This document shows, in pieces, positions 1-11,227 of a stretch of DNA of 64,000 nucleotides. How positions within the stretch are numbered: the stretch's first letter is position 1; every line of letters starts with the position of its first letter. Under the pieces are notes generated by a model. It ran no database searches, was not told where the DNA came from, and saw only the letters and a program-made list of their open reading frames with translations. A program made the translations under genes and the position numbers. This DNA comes from Pegoplata infirma. Lineage: Eukaryota; Arthropoda; Insecta; Diptera; Anthomyiidae. The DNA is taken from positions 134,032,694 through 134,096,693 of the forward strand of contig OY992540.1 in NCBI GenBank assembly GCA_963921195.1, in the 5' to 3' direction.

Positions 1-117
1 TCGACTGAAAAACTGACATACTCTTTAATGCGTTTTCGGAAACTTAGGAATAATAAAGTAATTTGAACAAAATGCTCGGGGCTTAGGAATAACTCCATCT
101 AACGCAGTTAAACACCA

Positions 118-2885
118 CCCAGCAAAACTTAGATTACCAAATAAGGTATAAAATAAGGTATAGGATCTCTTATTTTATACATTGCTGCATTGATGATTTT
201 AACAGGCGATGAGACTCAAAGTAATGCATCCACATTATCACAAAGAATACCGGTAAGGTATAAAATAAGTCATAAATTTATAACGAAGAATACGAGTAAG
301 GTGTAAAATATATGATACTAGCTGGCCCGGTCCGCGTTGCTGGCCCAAATGTAAGATCAGTGTTATATTTTGACTCGCTTCAAATACACAGGCCTGCAAA
401 AAAGTAATGAATTTCTTGACGCAGAAAAATTTGTGGGCGTGGTTTTAAAGACCGGATTAGGCAGATAATCATTTTGCAAATTATATTTTAGGAACTAAAA
501 AAAGTTATCATGTCTTCGACTCTGCGAACTGTACAAATTTAAAACTTCTTAGTGTCATTACGAACAACAGAAAAATAAATTAAGCAAATCCTTCGTTCTT
601 ATCGTGAGCAATTGTCTTGAGTTCAAACAAACCTTTTTAGTTTTCCCGAATTTTCCATTTTTTCGGGACACTTTTCTCATTTATAATTCCTTAAAAACTT
701 AATAAGAACTATAATTAACATAAAAAAATCGGTCCGGTCCATTAGTCGACCTATTTAGACAAAAGTGGGTGTAAAAATTTGTATGGTAAGTTAAACTTGT
801 ACATGTGTTAATACCCAAGGTTATCTTTTAAGAAATATTTTTTTTAATAGATCGAATTAGAATAAAAATTTATTTTATATACATATATTGAAAAAAAGTG
901 GGCTAGGACAATTTTTCTTTCCGAACAATTATATGGACTATTACGAACATTTAAAACCAAAAAATTAGCCACATCGATCCAGTCGTTCTCAAGAGTTTGC
1001 AAATTTTAATGATACTGAGAAATGTGCGCTTTGAAGTGGGGGAGGACAATAATTATTTCCGTAAAATCCTTATCTGAACAATAATGATCATTAAAGACAA
1101 AATTTACCAAATCAGGCCAGTTGTTCTTTGATTTTAGATGTATTGAAATAAGTGGACAATTTTTCTTACCGTAAAAACCTTAGTTGTACTGTCACGTACA
1201 TCAAAATATACTACTAATGGCCAAATGGCCCTGCCGTTCTTTTATTTTAGATATATCGAAATAAAATTGGGCGTAAAAAAATTTTATTTCTGTTTAGACC
1301 TAAGTTGGACTTTGACGAACATTTAAAAAAAAAAGTTTAGTCATATTGATCCAGCCGTTCTCCAATTTTAGATACATCGAAAAAAAGAGGCGAAAAATGG
1401 ATGGAATTTGTTTTCCGAAAAATCCTTAGACGAACATAAAAAAGACGAACATTTACAAAAAAATATTATTCAAATCGGTCAGTTCTCAAGTAATGCGATT
1501 ACCAACGAACTACATTTGAGTTTTATTTATATTTTATTATTCTATATTTTTTCTATGGAGCAAATTTTATATACATCGAAGAAAAGAGTGGGTGGACAAC
1601 TTTTCTCACCGTAAAAATCTTATTTGAATTTAACCTACTCGGTTCATCCATTCAAAAGCAGGATTGGAAAATTGTTCTTCCTAAAAACATTAGCTGGGCT
1701 ATGACGAACATTATTAACAAAATTAGACAAATTGATCCAGCTATTTCATGATTTAAAATTTATGTATCAAGAAGAATGAAGGTAAAAGTAGGCGTGGAAA
1801 ATTTTTCTGTACTTAAAAATCTGTTGCGGACTATAACCAAATCGGTCTAGCCGTTATAGATCTTTCAGTACATAGAAAAAAGTGGGCATGGGATATTTTA
1901 CTATCCTTAGTTGAATTATATAGAATATTTTCAGCAAAAATTAGCCAAAGTACGCGTGGTCACTTTCTTTTTTCGTAAAAACCAAAATTGGAATATGGGT
2001 AAAATTCATTAAAAAAAAAATTTATCTAATCGGTACAGCCACTCTCAGATTTTAGATAAATTTAAAAATGAGGCTTTGAATTGGCCGTGGTCGATTTTTC
2101 TTTCAGTAAAAACTTTTATTGCGTTACTACGAACATTTAAAAAAAAAATAAGCAAATCGGTGCAGCCGTTTTCCGATTTTAGATAAATCGAAAAAAAGTG
2201 GGCGTAAAAGTGGGCGTGGCCAATTTTTTTTTACGTAAAAACCTAAGTTGGACTATGACGAACATTTCAAAAAAAAATTTGTTAAAATCGGTCCAGCCGT
2301 TCTCAACTGATGCTGTTACCAACGAACGACAATTGATTTTTATTTATATAGATTTTATAGGTTACGAGAAATGAACTAATATAGCATACCAGAAGATAAT
2401 ATATAAGGTGTTACGAGTAGTGAAAAAGTAATTTTGTATTAAATTTACTCACGTGATTGTAAGTGAGTGTAAGTTGATAAAATATGCTCGCGAGTGTGTG
2501 TCGTTAGAAATTTCCTGTCGTGAGCCCATCTCTAGTTTAAACTTATGCATTTTTTTATAAAATAATTATTTTTTATGTTATTGTAATGCATTATGCATCC
2601 AATTATAAATAATGCATTATTTCAAACTTTCAAATAATACATAATGTAACCAAATATAAGTCATCCATGATTTAATGTTTAGAAATAATAAATATGAAAT
2701 ACATTTTTTTCAATAATCATGCATTACGTAGCAAATTATTAGTAATGCATAATTTTTCACTTGAAAATAATACGTTGTGGAACAAATGTTTGGTAAGACA
2801 TCCTAAAATAATGCTACAAATAAGGTATATACATTACCTGGTAATGTGTTATATAATCACTACCCATTACCAAAGTTTTGCTGGG
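118..2885. mobile_element. MITE with CCCAGCAAAACTT ends, enlarged by a later insertion
   Basis: The outer ends read CCCAGCAAAACTT and AAGTTTTGCTGGG. The first 200 bases and the last 510 bases are the reverse complement of the intact 683-bp copy at 6091-6773, so this is the same family in the opposite orientation. About 2.05 kb of unrelated repeat (316-2376) sits in the middle. The flanks also share an inverted CAGTTAAACACCA / TGGTGTTTAACT just outside the ends, so the element may sit inside an older one. No target duplication is visible. It has no coding capacity. The family is probably a class II non-autonomous element; the superfamily is not clear. Confidence 0.8.
316..2376 (+). mobile_element. 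RTE-like degenerate repeat array inserted in the MITE
   Basis: It begins ACTAGCTGGCCCGGTCC, a head shared with sequences at 4456 and 62013. It then runs as about a dozen diverged units of roughly 130 bases, each holding a TCGGTCCAGCCGTTCTC-like block, an AGTGGGCGTGG-like block and GACTATGACGAACATTT. It ends in an ATTTATATAGAT tail. This pattern is known from the non-coding parts of RTE-type retroposons in arthropods; the assignment is an inference because no reverse transcriptase is present. The uninterrupted MITE copy at 6091 shows the empty site. Confidence 0.6.
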
Positions 2886-3583
2886 CATCCATGGTGTTTA
2901 ACTGATCGCCGGTACCATCAGAACACGGTTCCAAGACATCAAAATAGACTCATAAGTCCCGACCATATGTGGCAGCCTTATTCAATTTTTGATCACTCAA
3001 AAGTCTGGACATTCCTAAAACATTTTTAATTCTTAATTACAATGGCAGGCTGTCATTAGCAGCCATTTCTAACCAAACGTAATTAACTTATTCCTTCTTT
3101 CCTTAAATTTGGCAAACAACATTGATCCGTCTAGTGTCTAAATATAATCAATTTAATCATTTTAAATTTTATTCAAAACTCTTTGTATGTTTAATAATAA
3201 TAAATAACCTAAATTTTTTTAAGATAAACATTTATAAAGATTAATTTCAACATTGAACTCTAAATAAACTTATACCCAAATAAGTTAATTTATTTTATGT
3301 CTGGTTAAATATTATAAATTTCTTAAATGCTTATCAAAACAAAATAATATATTCATATGTGTATGTATGTGTGTATGTAAATAAATTATATTATTATAAT
3401 AATTTAACCTAAAGTCATTTGGTCCTTGTTTGCTTTTAAACATGTTATGACAATCAAATTTATAGACAACAACAAGAAAATACAATCAAAAACAGTAAAC
3501 AAGATTATGGAAATTGCCTGCAAAAAAATAAATTTGTGAATGTCAGTATACGAGTGTATGTGCTTATGTATATAATATAAATA
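2886..3583. other. AT-rich non-coding spacer
   Basis: No gene or recognisable repeat boundary is visible here. The stretch is poly-A/T rich, contains a short TATG/TGTG microsatellite near 3356-3385, and lacks open frames of coding character. It looks less repetitive than its neighbours and may be single-copy intergenic or intron sequence. Confidence 0.4.
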
Positions 3584-3585
3584 TT

Positions 3586-4281
3586 AGGGCGTCCCGTCAA
3601 ATCTAAACTTTCGAATTTCGTGTCGTAATACCTGCCAAACAATGGCCACAAAACAGCTGATTGTGGGGAAATTTGTTGCGAGGTCATCTTTAGTCGGCAA
3701 CCAGCGGTTAAAAAAACCCGATTTTCGACCAAATCCGGCTCAGAAATTTAAATTTTTGCGTACTTTATGGGCAAAATATTTCAAAAATTTCAAAATAGCG
3801 ATTTTGGTCAACAGAAGCAGATTTTTATACATAAAAACGATTTTTTAACCAAATCCGTCTTAAAAGTTGAAAAATGTTGAGTATGATATGTGAAAAATAT
3901 TTAAAAAAAATGTAAAAATACGATCTTGGTCCAGAATGCTGATCAGCATCCGTGGACCAAAATTGCTGATGAGCATTTTTGGACCAAAATCGCGTTTTTA
4001 TATTTCTTAAATACTTTTCACATAATATACTCAACACTTTTTATATGCTAATAAAAATAGTTTTTGCTTAAAAATCAGCATCTGTGGATCAAAATCTATA
4101 TTTTGGAGTTTATTAAATATTTTCTCCATAAGTACGCAAAAATTTATAATTTTTGAGCTGGATTTGGTCAAAAAATTCGGATATAAATTTTGATGGAAAA
4201 ATTTAATTTTTCTTAAACTTCGCCATCGTTCGGCAGGTATTACGAACCGAAATGTGAAAGTCTAGATTTGACGGGTCGCCC
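3586..4281. mobile_element. Foldback TA-type MITE with GGGCG ends
   Basis: The ends are GGGCGTCCCGTCAAATCTA and its near reverse complement, each flanked by TA. The arms extend far inward: the block around 3731-3790 (AAATCCGGCTC, TTTTTGCGTACTTTATGG) returns inverted around 4105-4175. The element is therefore a 696-bp foldback that would form a long hairpin. There is no transposase. A TA duplication suggests Tc1/mariner-type mobilisation. The open frames listed in both orientations here are arm shadows. Confidence 0.8.
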
Positions 4282-4455
4282 TAATAAATATATTTAAACA
4301 TATTTTCTTTATATCTAAATAAATTGTATAGGAGTGGATGGAAGGACAGACAGGCATATGACAAACAACCAAATATATAGACTGACGTGAAATCAAGACA
4401 GATAGAAAGACAAATAAAATGCGATTGATACTTGTAAAAGACTTAATATTATTCT

Positions 4456-4660
4456 TACTAGCTGTTTTGTACCCGGCGTTGCACGGGTTTAACATGTTTA
4501 TAATAAATGGCAGCTTTGGGCTGTCAAATATGCTTAGTTCACTTATGTTACAGCGCGCAATTTGTGTTATATTTTTTAAAAAAATCGGTGCCATTTTAAA
4601 CCAAATGTTAAGCAAAAAAAAAAACTATGCCGTGTCTATATGAAATTAATTGCAAAGTAT
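4456..4660 (+). mobile_element. RTE-like head fragment
   Basis: TACTAGCTGTTTTGTACCCGG and GTTGCACGGGTT resemble the head at 316 and at 62013. Past about 4660 the similarity is lost and I see only unassigned AT-rich sequence up to the piggyBac-like element at 4931. No protein can be read from it. Confidence 0.4.
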
Positions 4661-4930
4661 TCACAAGGGTGGCTCGTTTTTGGGCTTTTCTCTATTATCT
4701 TATTCTACTACCCGCCAAAAGTGTCAGACTCCTAAGGGCAACTCACATGCAAAATACCACTCCGATCGAAGTTTATCTTCTGTCACCACTTTGAGCCTCA
4801 AAATTGGGATTTTTGCAAAAAAAAGTCTTCAATAAAAAAAAAAAAAAATTTTTTTATTAAAATTAATTAAATTTATTTTTTTATCGTAAATACCTAAATA
4901 CGAAATTTAAAGATTTTACGGTATCATTAA

Positions 4931-5930
4931 CCCGTTCAAACTTAATACCGAAAAAATGGCATGAGTTTGGGGATTTCTCAAAACACCTTTTTCAAATTTA
5001 AAAATTTTATTAAAAAAAAATTAATTTTTTTTTCTGCATTCATTAAGAACACCCTGAAGAAGAAAAATATAAAATATGACGCATATCCGTCGGGTCACTT
5101 TTTGGGAATTGTGGGGGGAAGTTAGCGAATTTTAAGGAAACGTTGGTTTTATTAATAATTTGGCTTAATATATTTGAGAAAATTAACGGTTTTTGGTGTC
5201 GTGTTATACTATTAGATAACTGTAAGTCTTTTATGAAATCTTACCGATCTAGGACGTCTTTAACCCACATTGGCTGGAGATCAAAAATGACCCCCGAAAA
5301 AAATTTCAAGTTTAGAGTTTAAATTTTGTGCTATAAAGAAGTATAAAATGGCTTCTGCGATTTTAACCCCAACTGGGTCGAAATTGACCCATTCAATTAA
5401 AAATATATAAAATCTTACCTATTTAAGATATCTTTAACCCATATTGGCCCGGGGTCAAAAATGACACCTACCAAGAAGGGTTAATGATTTTTTTAAATAT
5501 TATATATTAATACGAAATTATAGTTGGGGGAAAAAACATAGAAGCCATTTGATACTTGTTTATATCACAAAATTTAAGCTCTGACTTAAAATTTTCTGCG
5601 GGGGTCATTTTTGTCCCACTGCCAATGTGGGTTCAAGACGTCCTAGATCTGTAAGATTTTACGAGAGATTTACAGTTATTTAAAAGAACGCCACGGCACT
5701 AAAAAACCGTTAATTTGACAAAAAAAATTTAATATATAAAGCCAAATTATTGATAAAACCAACATTTTCTTGAAATCCGCTAAATTCCCCCCGCAATTCC
5801 CGATGTATTTCACATTTTCTTCTGCAAGGTGTTCTTAATGAACTCGGAAAGAAAAAGTTATATATTTAAAATTTTTTTTCAATAAAATTTTCAAAATCAT
5901 ACCATTTTTTTGGTATCAAGTTTGGACGGG
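4931..5930. mobile_element. piggyBac-like foldback MITE with TTAA target duplication
   Basis: The ends read CCCGTTCAAACTT and AAGTTTGGACGGG, each flanked directly by TTAA (4927-4930 and 5931-5934). A CCC start plus a TTAA duplication is the hallmark of piggyBac elements. The arms are inverted for more than 400 bases each. Paired blocks include AAGAACACC/GGTGTTCTT and CTAGGACGTCTT/AAGACGTCCTAG, with the loop near 5400-5510. It has no transposase, so it depends on a helper in trans. Confidence 0.75.
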
Positions 5931-6090
5931 TTAAATTTACAAAAAAATAGTAAATTCAAAAAAAATGTAAATTAAAAAAAAATTTGTTAATTTACAAAAA
6001 AATTGTTTAAATTTTACCAATTTTTGGTAGTGATAATTTTTAAGCCACAAAAATTATAAAAAAATTGGTAAATTTACAAGATAAGTGGTA

Positions 6091-6773
6091 CCCAGCAAAA
6101 CTTTGGTAATGGGTGGTGATTATATAACACATTACCAGGTAATGTATATACCTTATTTGTAGCATTATTTTAGGATGTCTTACCAAACATTTGTTCCACA
6201 ACGTATTATTTTAAAGTGAAAAATGATGCTTTACTAATAATTTGTTACGTAATGCATGATTATTAAAAAAAATTATTTCATATTTATTATTTCTAAACAT
6301 TAAATCATGGATGAATTATAATTGGTTACATTATGTATTATTTCAAAATTTGAAATAATGCATTATTTATAATTGGATGAATAATGCATTACAATAACAT
6401 AAAAAATAAATATTTTATAAAAAAATGCATAAGTTTAAACTAGAGATGGGCTCACGACAGGAATTTTCTAATGACACACACTCACGAGCATATTTTATCT
6501 ACTTACACTCACTTACAATCACGTGAGTTAATTTAATGCAAAACTACTTTTTTACTACTCGTAACACCTTATATATTATGTTCTGGTATGCTATATTTTA
6601 TACCTTACTCGTATGCTTTGCTAAATTTGATCAATTATTTTATACCTTACTGGTATTCTTTTTCATAATGTGGATGCATTACTTTGAGTCTCATCCCCTG
6701 TTAAAATCATCAATGCTGCAATGTATAAAATAAGCAATCCTATACCTTATTTGGCAATCTAAGTTTTGCTGGG
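6091..6773. mobile_element. Intact 683-bp MITE with CCCAGCAAAACTT ends
   Basis: The ends CCCAGCAAAACTT and AAGTTTTGCTGGG are perfect inverted repeats of 13 bases. It is the uninterrupted relative of 118-2885. Inside are short GGTATAAAATAA-like repeats and a block rich in CTCACG/CACTTAC, which also occurs at 9342-9694. No target duplication was found. The short open frame at 6536-6733 is not a gene; it lies inside the element. Confidence 0.85.
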
Positions 6774-6909
6774 ATATTTATATTAAAAAAATGGTAAATT
6801 TAAAAAAAAAATTTTGGACTTCGAAAATTTTATGAAATTTTGTTTTTTAAATCTTTTTTAATAACACAGCTCAACATGAAAATGCATATTGGATTCTGGT
6901 AACTGATTT

Positions 6910-8130
6910 AGGTAGTGTTTGTTGCGCTGACTCCAAATCTGCGACCCAAATATGTTTATCACGTCAGGATTTTGAGTTATTCGCGGTTAAAGTGACGAAA
7001 AAGGCCATTTTGGACCCTTTTTGAAAGCTTATAATTAGGGACGAGATTCCCATGCAAATGCATGTTTTTTGTAGATAGTCTAAAAACGATATCGACCAAT
7101 AATCTTTCCGAATCAAGAAATTTGTGCGAAAATGGCATCGATTTGTTTTTGCACATTTTTGCATATTTTGGTGAAAATGCATATTTTAGTATATTTTGAT
7201 TTTAAATGCATATTTTGTGAATATTTCTAAAATTTAAGTGCATATTTCTGCATATTTTGGCATAAATTAGCAAAAACACAAATTGAAATTTATTTGTTTC
7301 AAAAAATGTTAAAAATTTGAAACATTTATTTTGAAAATAGAATTTTTTTATTATTATTTCAATTTTTTTTAGATTGTTTTAGTTTCTTAAAAATCTAGCT
7401 TACATTAAGTTTTAAATGTTACTATTGAAACCCGGCATTATTTTTTAAAAGTTTTTCGCATGAAAACAAGATTTTTATTGCACAAATTTAATTTTTTAGT
7501 GCATATTTTTAGGTTTTTTAGTGCATATTTTGAATTTTTTAGCGCATATTTTAAGCGCATATTTTAAATTTGTTAGTGCATGAAAATCTCATCCCTACTT
7601 ATAATATAAGATCCTGACAAGCGATTGACTTGGTATCAAGCTCATTCAAAAGTATGTAATTTTCTCAAAAAGACACAGTAAAATGCTCTTGGAATTTCAT
7701 TTTCTTAAATGGTAATGAAATCATTAACTAAGAACCTTCCATTTTTTTAATATTTAGTTTATTTACACAGTGTTTTTTTAACAAATTTCCTTACAAATAC
7801 ACACGTAAATATTAAATTTAAAGCACTTGTGGCTAATGATTTTTTCACCATTATAAAAAATTAAATTCCAACGAAATATGATTTTATCTTAAAGAGAAAA
7901 TTACACACTTTCGAATGAGCTTGATATCAAGTCATTCGCATGTCAGGATTTTATCTTATAGGCGCTCAAAAAATGGTAAAAAATGAGAATTTTTTGACAC
8001 TTTAACCGCGATTTTCTCAAAATTGTGACGTGATAGAAAAATTTGAGTGCCCGTTTTGGAATCGGGAAACCAAAACCTATAAACTTTTTTTGGCTTCATT
8101 CAAAACGCAGCGACAAACCTCAGATTTGTA
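6910..8130. mobile_element. Foldback element hosting a hAT MITE
   Basis: The left block around 6930-7030 (TATCACGTCAGGATTTTGAG, CGCGGTTAAAGTG) returns inverted at 7965-8045. The block at 7600-7680 (GATCCTGACAAG, TGGTATCAAGCTCATTC) returns inverted at 7905-7960. The two sets nest as an imperfect hairpin about 0.65 kb long once the hAT MITE at 7036-7597 is removed. Exact ends are not resolved. Confidence 0.6.
7036..7597 (+). mobile_element. hAT-type MITE, family with TAGGGAYGAGATT ends, copy 1
   Basis: The element starts TAGGGACGAGATT and ends AATCTCATCCCTA. It is flanked by a perfect 8-bp target duplication CTTATAAT (7028-7035 and 7598-7605), the hAT signature. The inside repeats TGCATATTTTG many times. 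A second copy lies in the opposite orientation at 34868-35443. It has no open frame for a transposase. Confidence 0.9.
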
Positions 8131-8429
8131 TAGCGGTGTAATTCTTTATTCTAAAACGCAAAAAAATGTGTTAGGGGCTAAAAAAAATTTTTTGTTAAAA
8201 AAATAACTGTTTTTTTTTTGTAAATTAACTAGAATCCTCGTAATAAATTTTTCAAAATTATGTCAACTGTTTTGTTAAATATTTTTCAATAAAAAAAAAT
8301 CGTCTGGGACCACTGTGGGCCAGCATCCCGGAATGTTGGCCATAAATAGACCGCTTAACCTATATGTCAAAAAAGTATTGAATTGGGTGTTAAAGGATCG
8401 CTGATCACGATTCTGGAAAAAAAAATTCA

Positions 8430-9060
8430 AAATTCAAAATGGCGGATCCAAAATGGCGGACATGATTTTTTAATTCTTTGTTTATTGTGTTTAATATAAT
8501 CAATATCGATGTATTTGGGGTCGTTAATAATGAATATGAGCTCAGACTTTAAGAATTCAAAATGGCGGATCCAATATGGCGACAAATTTAAATTTTAAAT
8601 TTTTTATGTGTTGTCCCTTTTGGCCAAAAACTTCGATTTTAATGGATTTTCGGATGTTAAAATTGATTTTGGAACTAAAGATTTGAAATTCAAAATGGCG
8701 GATTCAATACGGCAAATATGCTTTTGTAATTCTTAGCTAATTATACATAAATTAGTAATTTTTATGTATTTAGGGTCAGTAATTAAGAATATGAGCTCCG
8801 ATTTTTTAAATTCAAAATGGCGGATCCAATATGGCGTCAAATAAAATATAAAGTTTTTTTCTATGTTGTCTGATTTTGATGGTATTTGGAATGTCAAATC
8901 TGATTTTAGAATCAAATATTCAAAACAGCGGATCCAATATGGCGGACAAGATATTTAAATTATTGATTAATGTTTCAAAATATCACTAGAAATGATCGCG
9001 CAACACGAATACGAACTCAGATTTTTTGAAATCAAAATGGCGGATCCAAAATTTAGGACA
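8430..9060 (+). repeat. Tandem array with AAAATGGCGGATCCAA core
   Basis: Six diverged units begin near 8436, 8553, 8687, 8808, 8916 and 9031, each with TTCAAAATGGCGGATCCAA followed by ATGGCGGAC-like sequence. The spacing is about 108-134 bases. A second shared block (GTATTTGGGGTC, AATATGAGCTC) lies midway in each unit. The array lies inside the inverted-ended element at 8308-10312. Confidence 0.8.
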
Positions 9061-9341
9061 TAGCTTTTAAAAAAAGGACAATGTTTACATTTTTAAGTTT
9101 TTATAAATCCCTCTTTTTGCTTTTATCAGAAGATTTTAATAAAATATTTGTCTTTTAAATGCGTCAAAAAGTTCATATACTCAGTGGCTTATTTAAGAGA
9201 GAGCTTTTTTATTTCCAATAAGCGTTTGCCATCCTAAATGTACAAATAATGCTACAAGCTTACAATTTCGTAAAAAATATTAAAAATTCTTGTGCCAAAA
9301 TATGCCCGCTTAAATGCGTTACCAGCTTTAATGTTTAGCAC

Positions 9342-9694
9342 TAGATATGGACACGTGAATTACGAGTGATCGAAAGTGAGCGTCATTAAAATTTTTTGTT
9401 CGTGAGTGATAATTGAGTGAGACAATTTTTTGTGTGAGTGATTCGTAGTGAGTGCAATTTCTTTGCGTGAGTCAAACTTATTTATTTGTATTGATTCAGT
9501 TTTTACAATTTTTTTTCGTGTTTTAAATGCTTAGCGTGACTTACGAGTGAGCGTAAGTCACACGTGAGTGGTTTTTGTTTACTCACGTAAATTGTGAGTA
9601 AGTGTGAGAAAAAAACTATTGAGTAAATTATGTTTTTTTTTTTGCGTGAGCGTGAGTCAACGTGAGCCAAAGTTCACTCACGTGCCCATCTCCA
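9342..9694. mobile_element. hAT-like MITE rich in GTGAGTG
   Basis: The left end TAGATATGGACACGTGA and the reverse complement of the right end, TGGAGATGGGCACGTGA, match at 13 of 17 positions. Flanking 8-mers TTTAGCAC and GTTATCAC agree at 6 of 8 positions, which fits an aged hAT duplication. The inside is a degenerate run of GTGAGTG/ACTCACG. A similar block (AGAGATGGGCTCACG) occurs inside the MITEs at 118 and 6091. Confidence 0.6.
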
Positions 9695-10384
9695 GTTATC
9701 ACGCCAATGTTGTCAAAGTGGGACATTTTTTATTAGACATCAATAGAAACAAAAATATCAAAAAATTGTTGAAGTTCCATTTTAGGGCATTTCTAAACGT
9801 CATATTTTGGTTTATTGCCTCTAGATCAAAAGTTTATGAACGGTCGCACAGGTCGCAAAAATGTGAACATAATACATTGTCAGAAACAGATCGTAATTCG
9901 AGGTTTGTCAATATCGCTTGGACTTTTTTGGACTTTGGTGTTGAAAAAGGCGGATTTCAACAAAAATATGAATTTCCATAATTTATTTAAAATAAATATG
10001 CCTATAGCTTAATTTTTGGCAGTTTATCTCATGTGTTGAACAAACAGGTATGTCTTTAGGAGAACTTCGCCAAAAATTTTAAAAAATATTGTGTAGAAGT
10101 ACAAAAAAAATTATTTGTTTCATAAACAAAAAATATAAAAAAAACTCAAACTTTGACTTTAACCTCATGCAAAAAAGAAACTTTAAGCTACAATAAAAAG
10201 ATATTAAAGATGGACAAAATTCAAGATGTCGACATTCCGAAAAAGTATTTTGAAATATGTGTTGCCTTACAGACCTATTGGCCAAAAAATGGAAATCCTG
10301 GCCCACAGTGGGGACTAAGAAAATTAAAAAAAAAATATTTTTTTTTTTTTGTTAAACAACATAAATCCTCGTATAACATAATTT

Positions 10385-10617
10385 TTGTAAAATAACAGTT
10401 TTTTTTTTGTAAATCAACTAGAATCCTCGTAATAAAAACTTAGTTGCAAAATATCAGTTTTTAATTAAATTTGTAAAATTACCAATAAAACTGTAGTTCT
10501 CGTTTGAGCAAAGTACAAGATTTTTTGTTAAAAATCAAGGAATATTGTTAAATATTGGTAGAATGGGATTACAAGGAATTTTACCAGGCGTTTTACCAGT
10601 TTTTTTTTTTGTGTATC
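10385..10617. mobile_element. Fragment related to the TA-type MITE at 21967
   Basis: Blocks such as TGTAAAATTACCAATAAAA, AAGGAATATTGTTAAATATT and a GTTTTTTTTTTGTGTA end resemble the right half of the MITE at 21967-22504. The left end with CACTC is missing, so the copy is truncated. The block ACTAGAATCCTCGTAATAAA also occurs at 8229, left of the 2-kb element. Confidence 0.45.
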
Positions 10618-11226
10618 AAATAACCAAAAATTAACAAAACCGGTGATCCGTCAGTTAAATTTCCCATGGATTTCCACAAATACAACTTTTGGCCCATAGT
10701 AAATTGACTTTAATATTTTAATTTATTCAAATACAAAATATAAAAACAAGAATATTCTTAAAAAAAATAAATAAATTTTATGCAGAAAAATACAAAGTAG
10801 CACAAATGGCAGTAGCAGCAGCTATAACTAGCAATAATACAATATTAAATTGTATGAATAATTGAGAATTGACACATTTACACTTATCCGTTTCGAATAA
10901 AATCACCCCATTAAATATTCACAAAAAAAAGAGAAAAACAAAGTGCAAAACGATGCCAATTGTTTGTCAATCAACAGCTGTCATTTAACCATAAAAAAAG
11001 GCTTTAAAAAGTCATCAAGTGCAAAGTAAGACAATAGTTTGCTAAAATCCAACCGCATAGTAGAAGGTTAATTACACTTGTTATACCAACTATATACAAT
11101 TTTATATTTAACACTGACGTTTGTCATTTCACTTTAGTTTTCACATAAATGAGTGTCAATTGGGAATAAATGCAACAAATGTTCAAATAGAAAATTTAGA
11201 ATGGAAAAAAAATTAAAAAAAAAATA
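10618..11226. other. Non-coding stretch of low repetitiveness
   Basis: No gene, tRNA or clear repeat is visible. The sequence is less simple than most of the window (for example GGCAGTAGCAGCAGCTATAA and CAATCAACAGCTGTCATTTAA with an E-box CAGCTG). It is a candidate for single-copy intergenic or intronic sequence. I cannot assign a function. Confidence 0.35.
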
Positions 11227-11227
11227 G

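Larger units (their letters stand above)
8308..10312. mobile_element. DNA element with CCACTGTGGGCCAG ends
   Basis: The left end carries GGGACCACTGTGGGCCAGC and a GGCC-ATA block about 40 bases inward. The right end carries the reverse complement (CTGGCCCACAGTGGGGAC), preceded by TTGGCCA. Together they form an imperfect terminal inverted repeat of about 55 bases. The 2-kb interior has a tandem array (8430-9060) and a hAT-like MITE (9342-9694). No transposase is visible; the open frame at 9604-9981 is a low-complexity shadow. Confidence 0.6.

Noticed and set aside
4262..4615. 117-codon minus-strand frame MLNIWFKMAPIF
   Set aside because: It spans the end of a foldback MITE and an RTE-like fragment, with no recognisable motif.
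9604..9981. 125-codon open frame beginning MRKKLLSK
   Set aside because: It starts inside the GTGAGTG-rich MITE and runs into AT-rich repeat; composition is not protein-like and it overlaps another frame.
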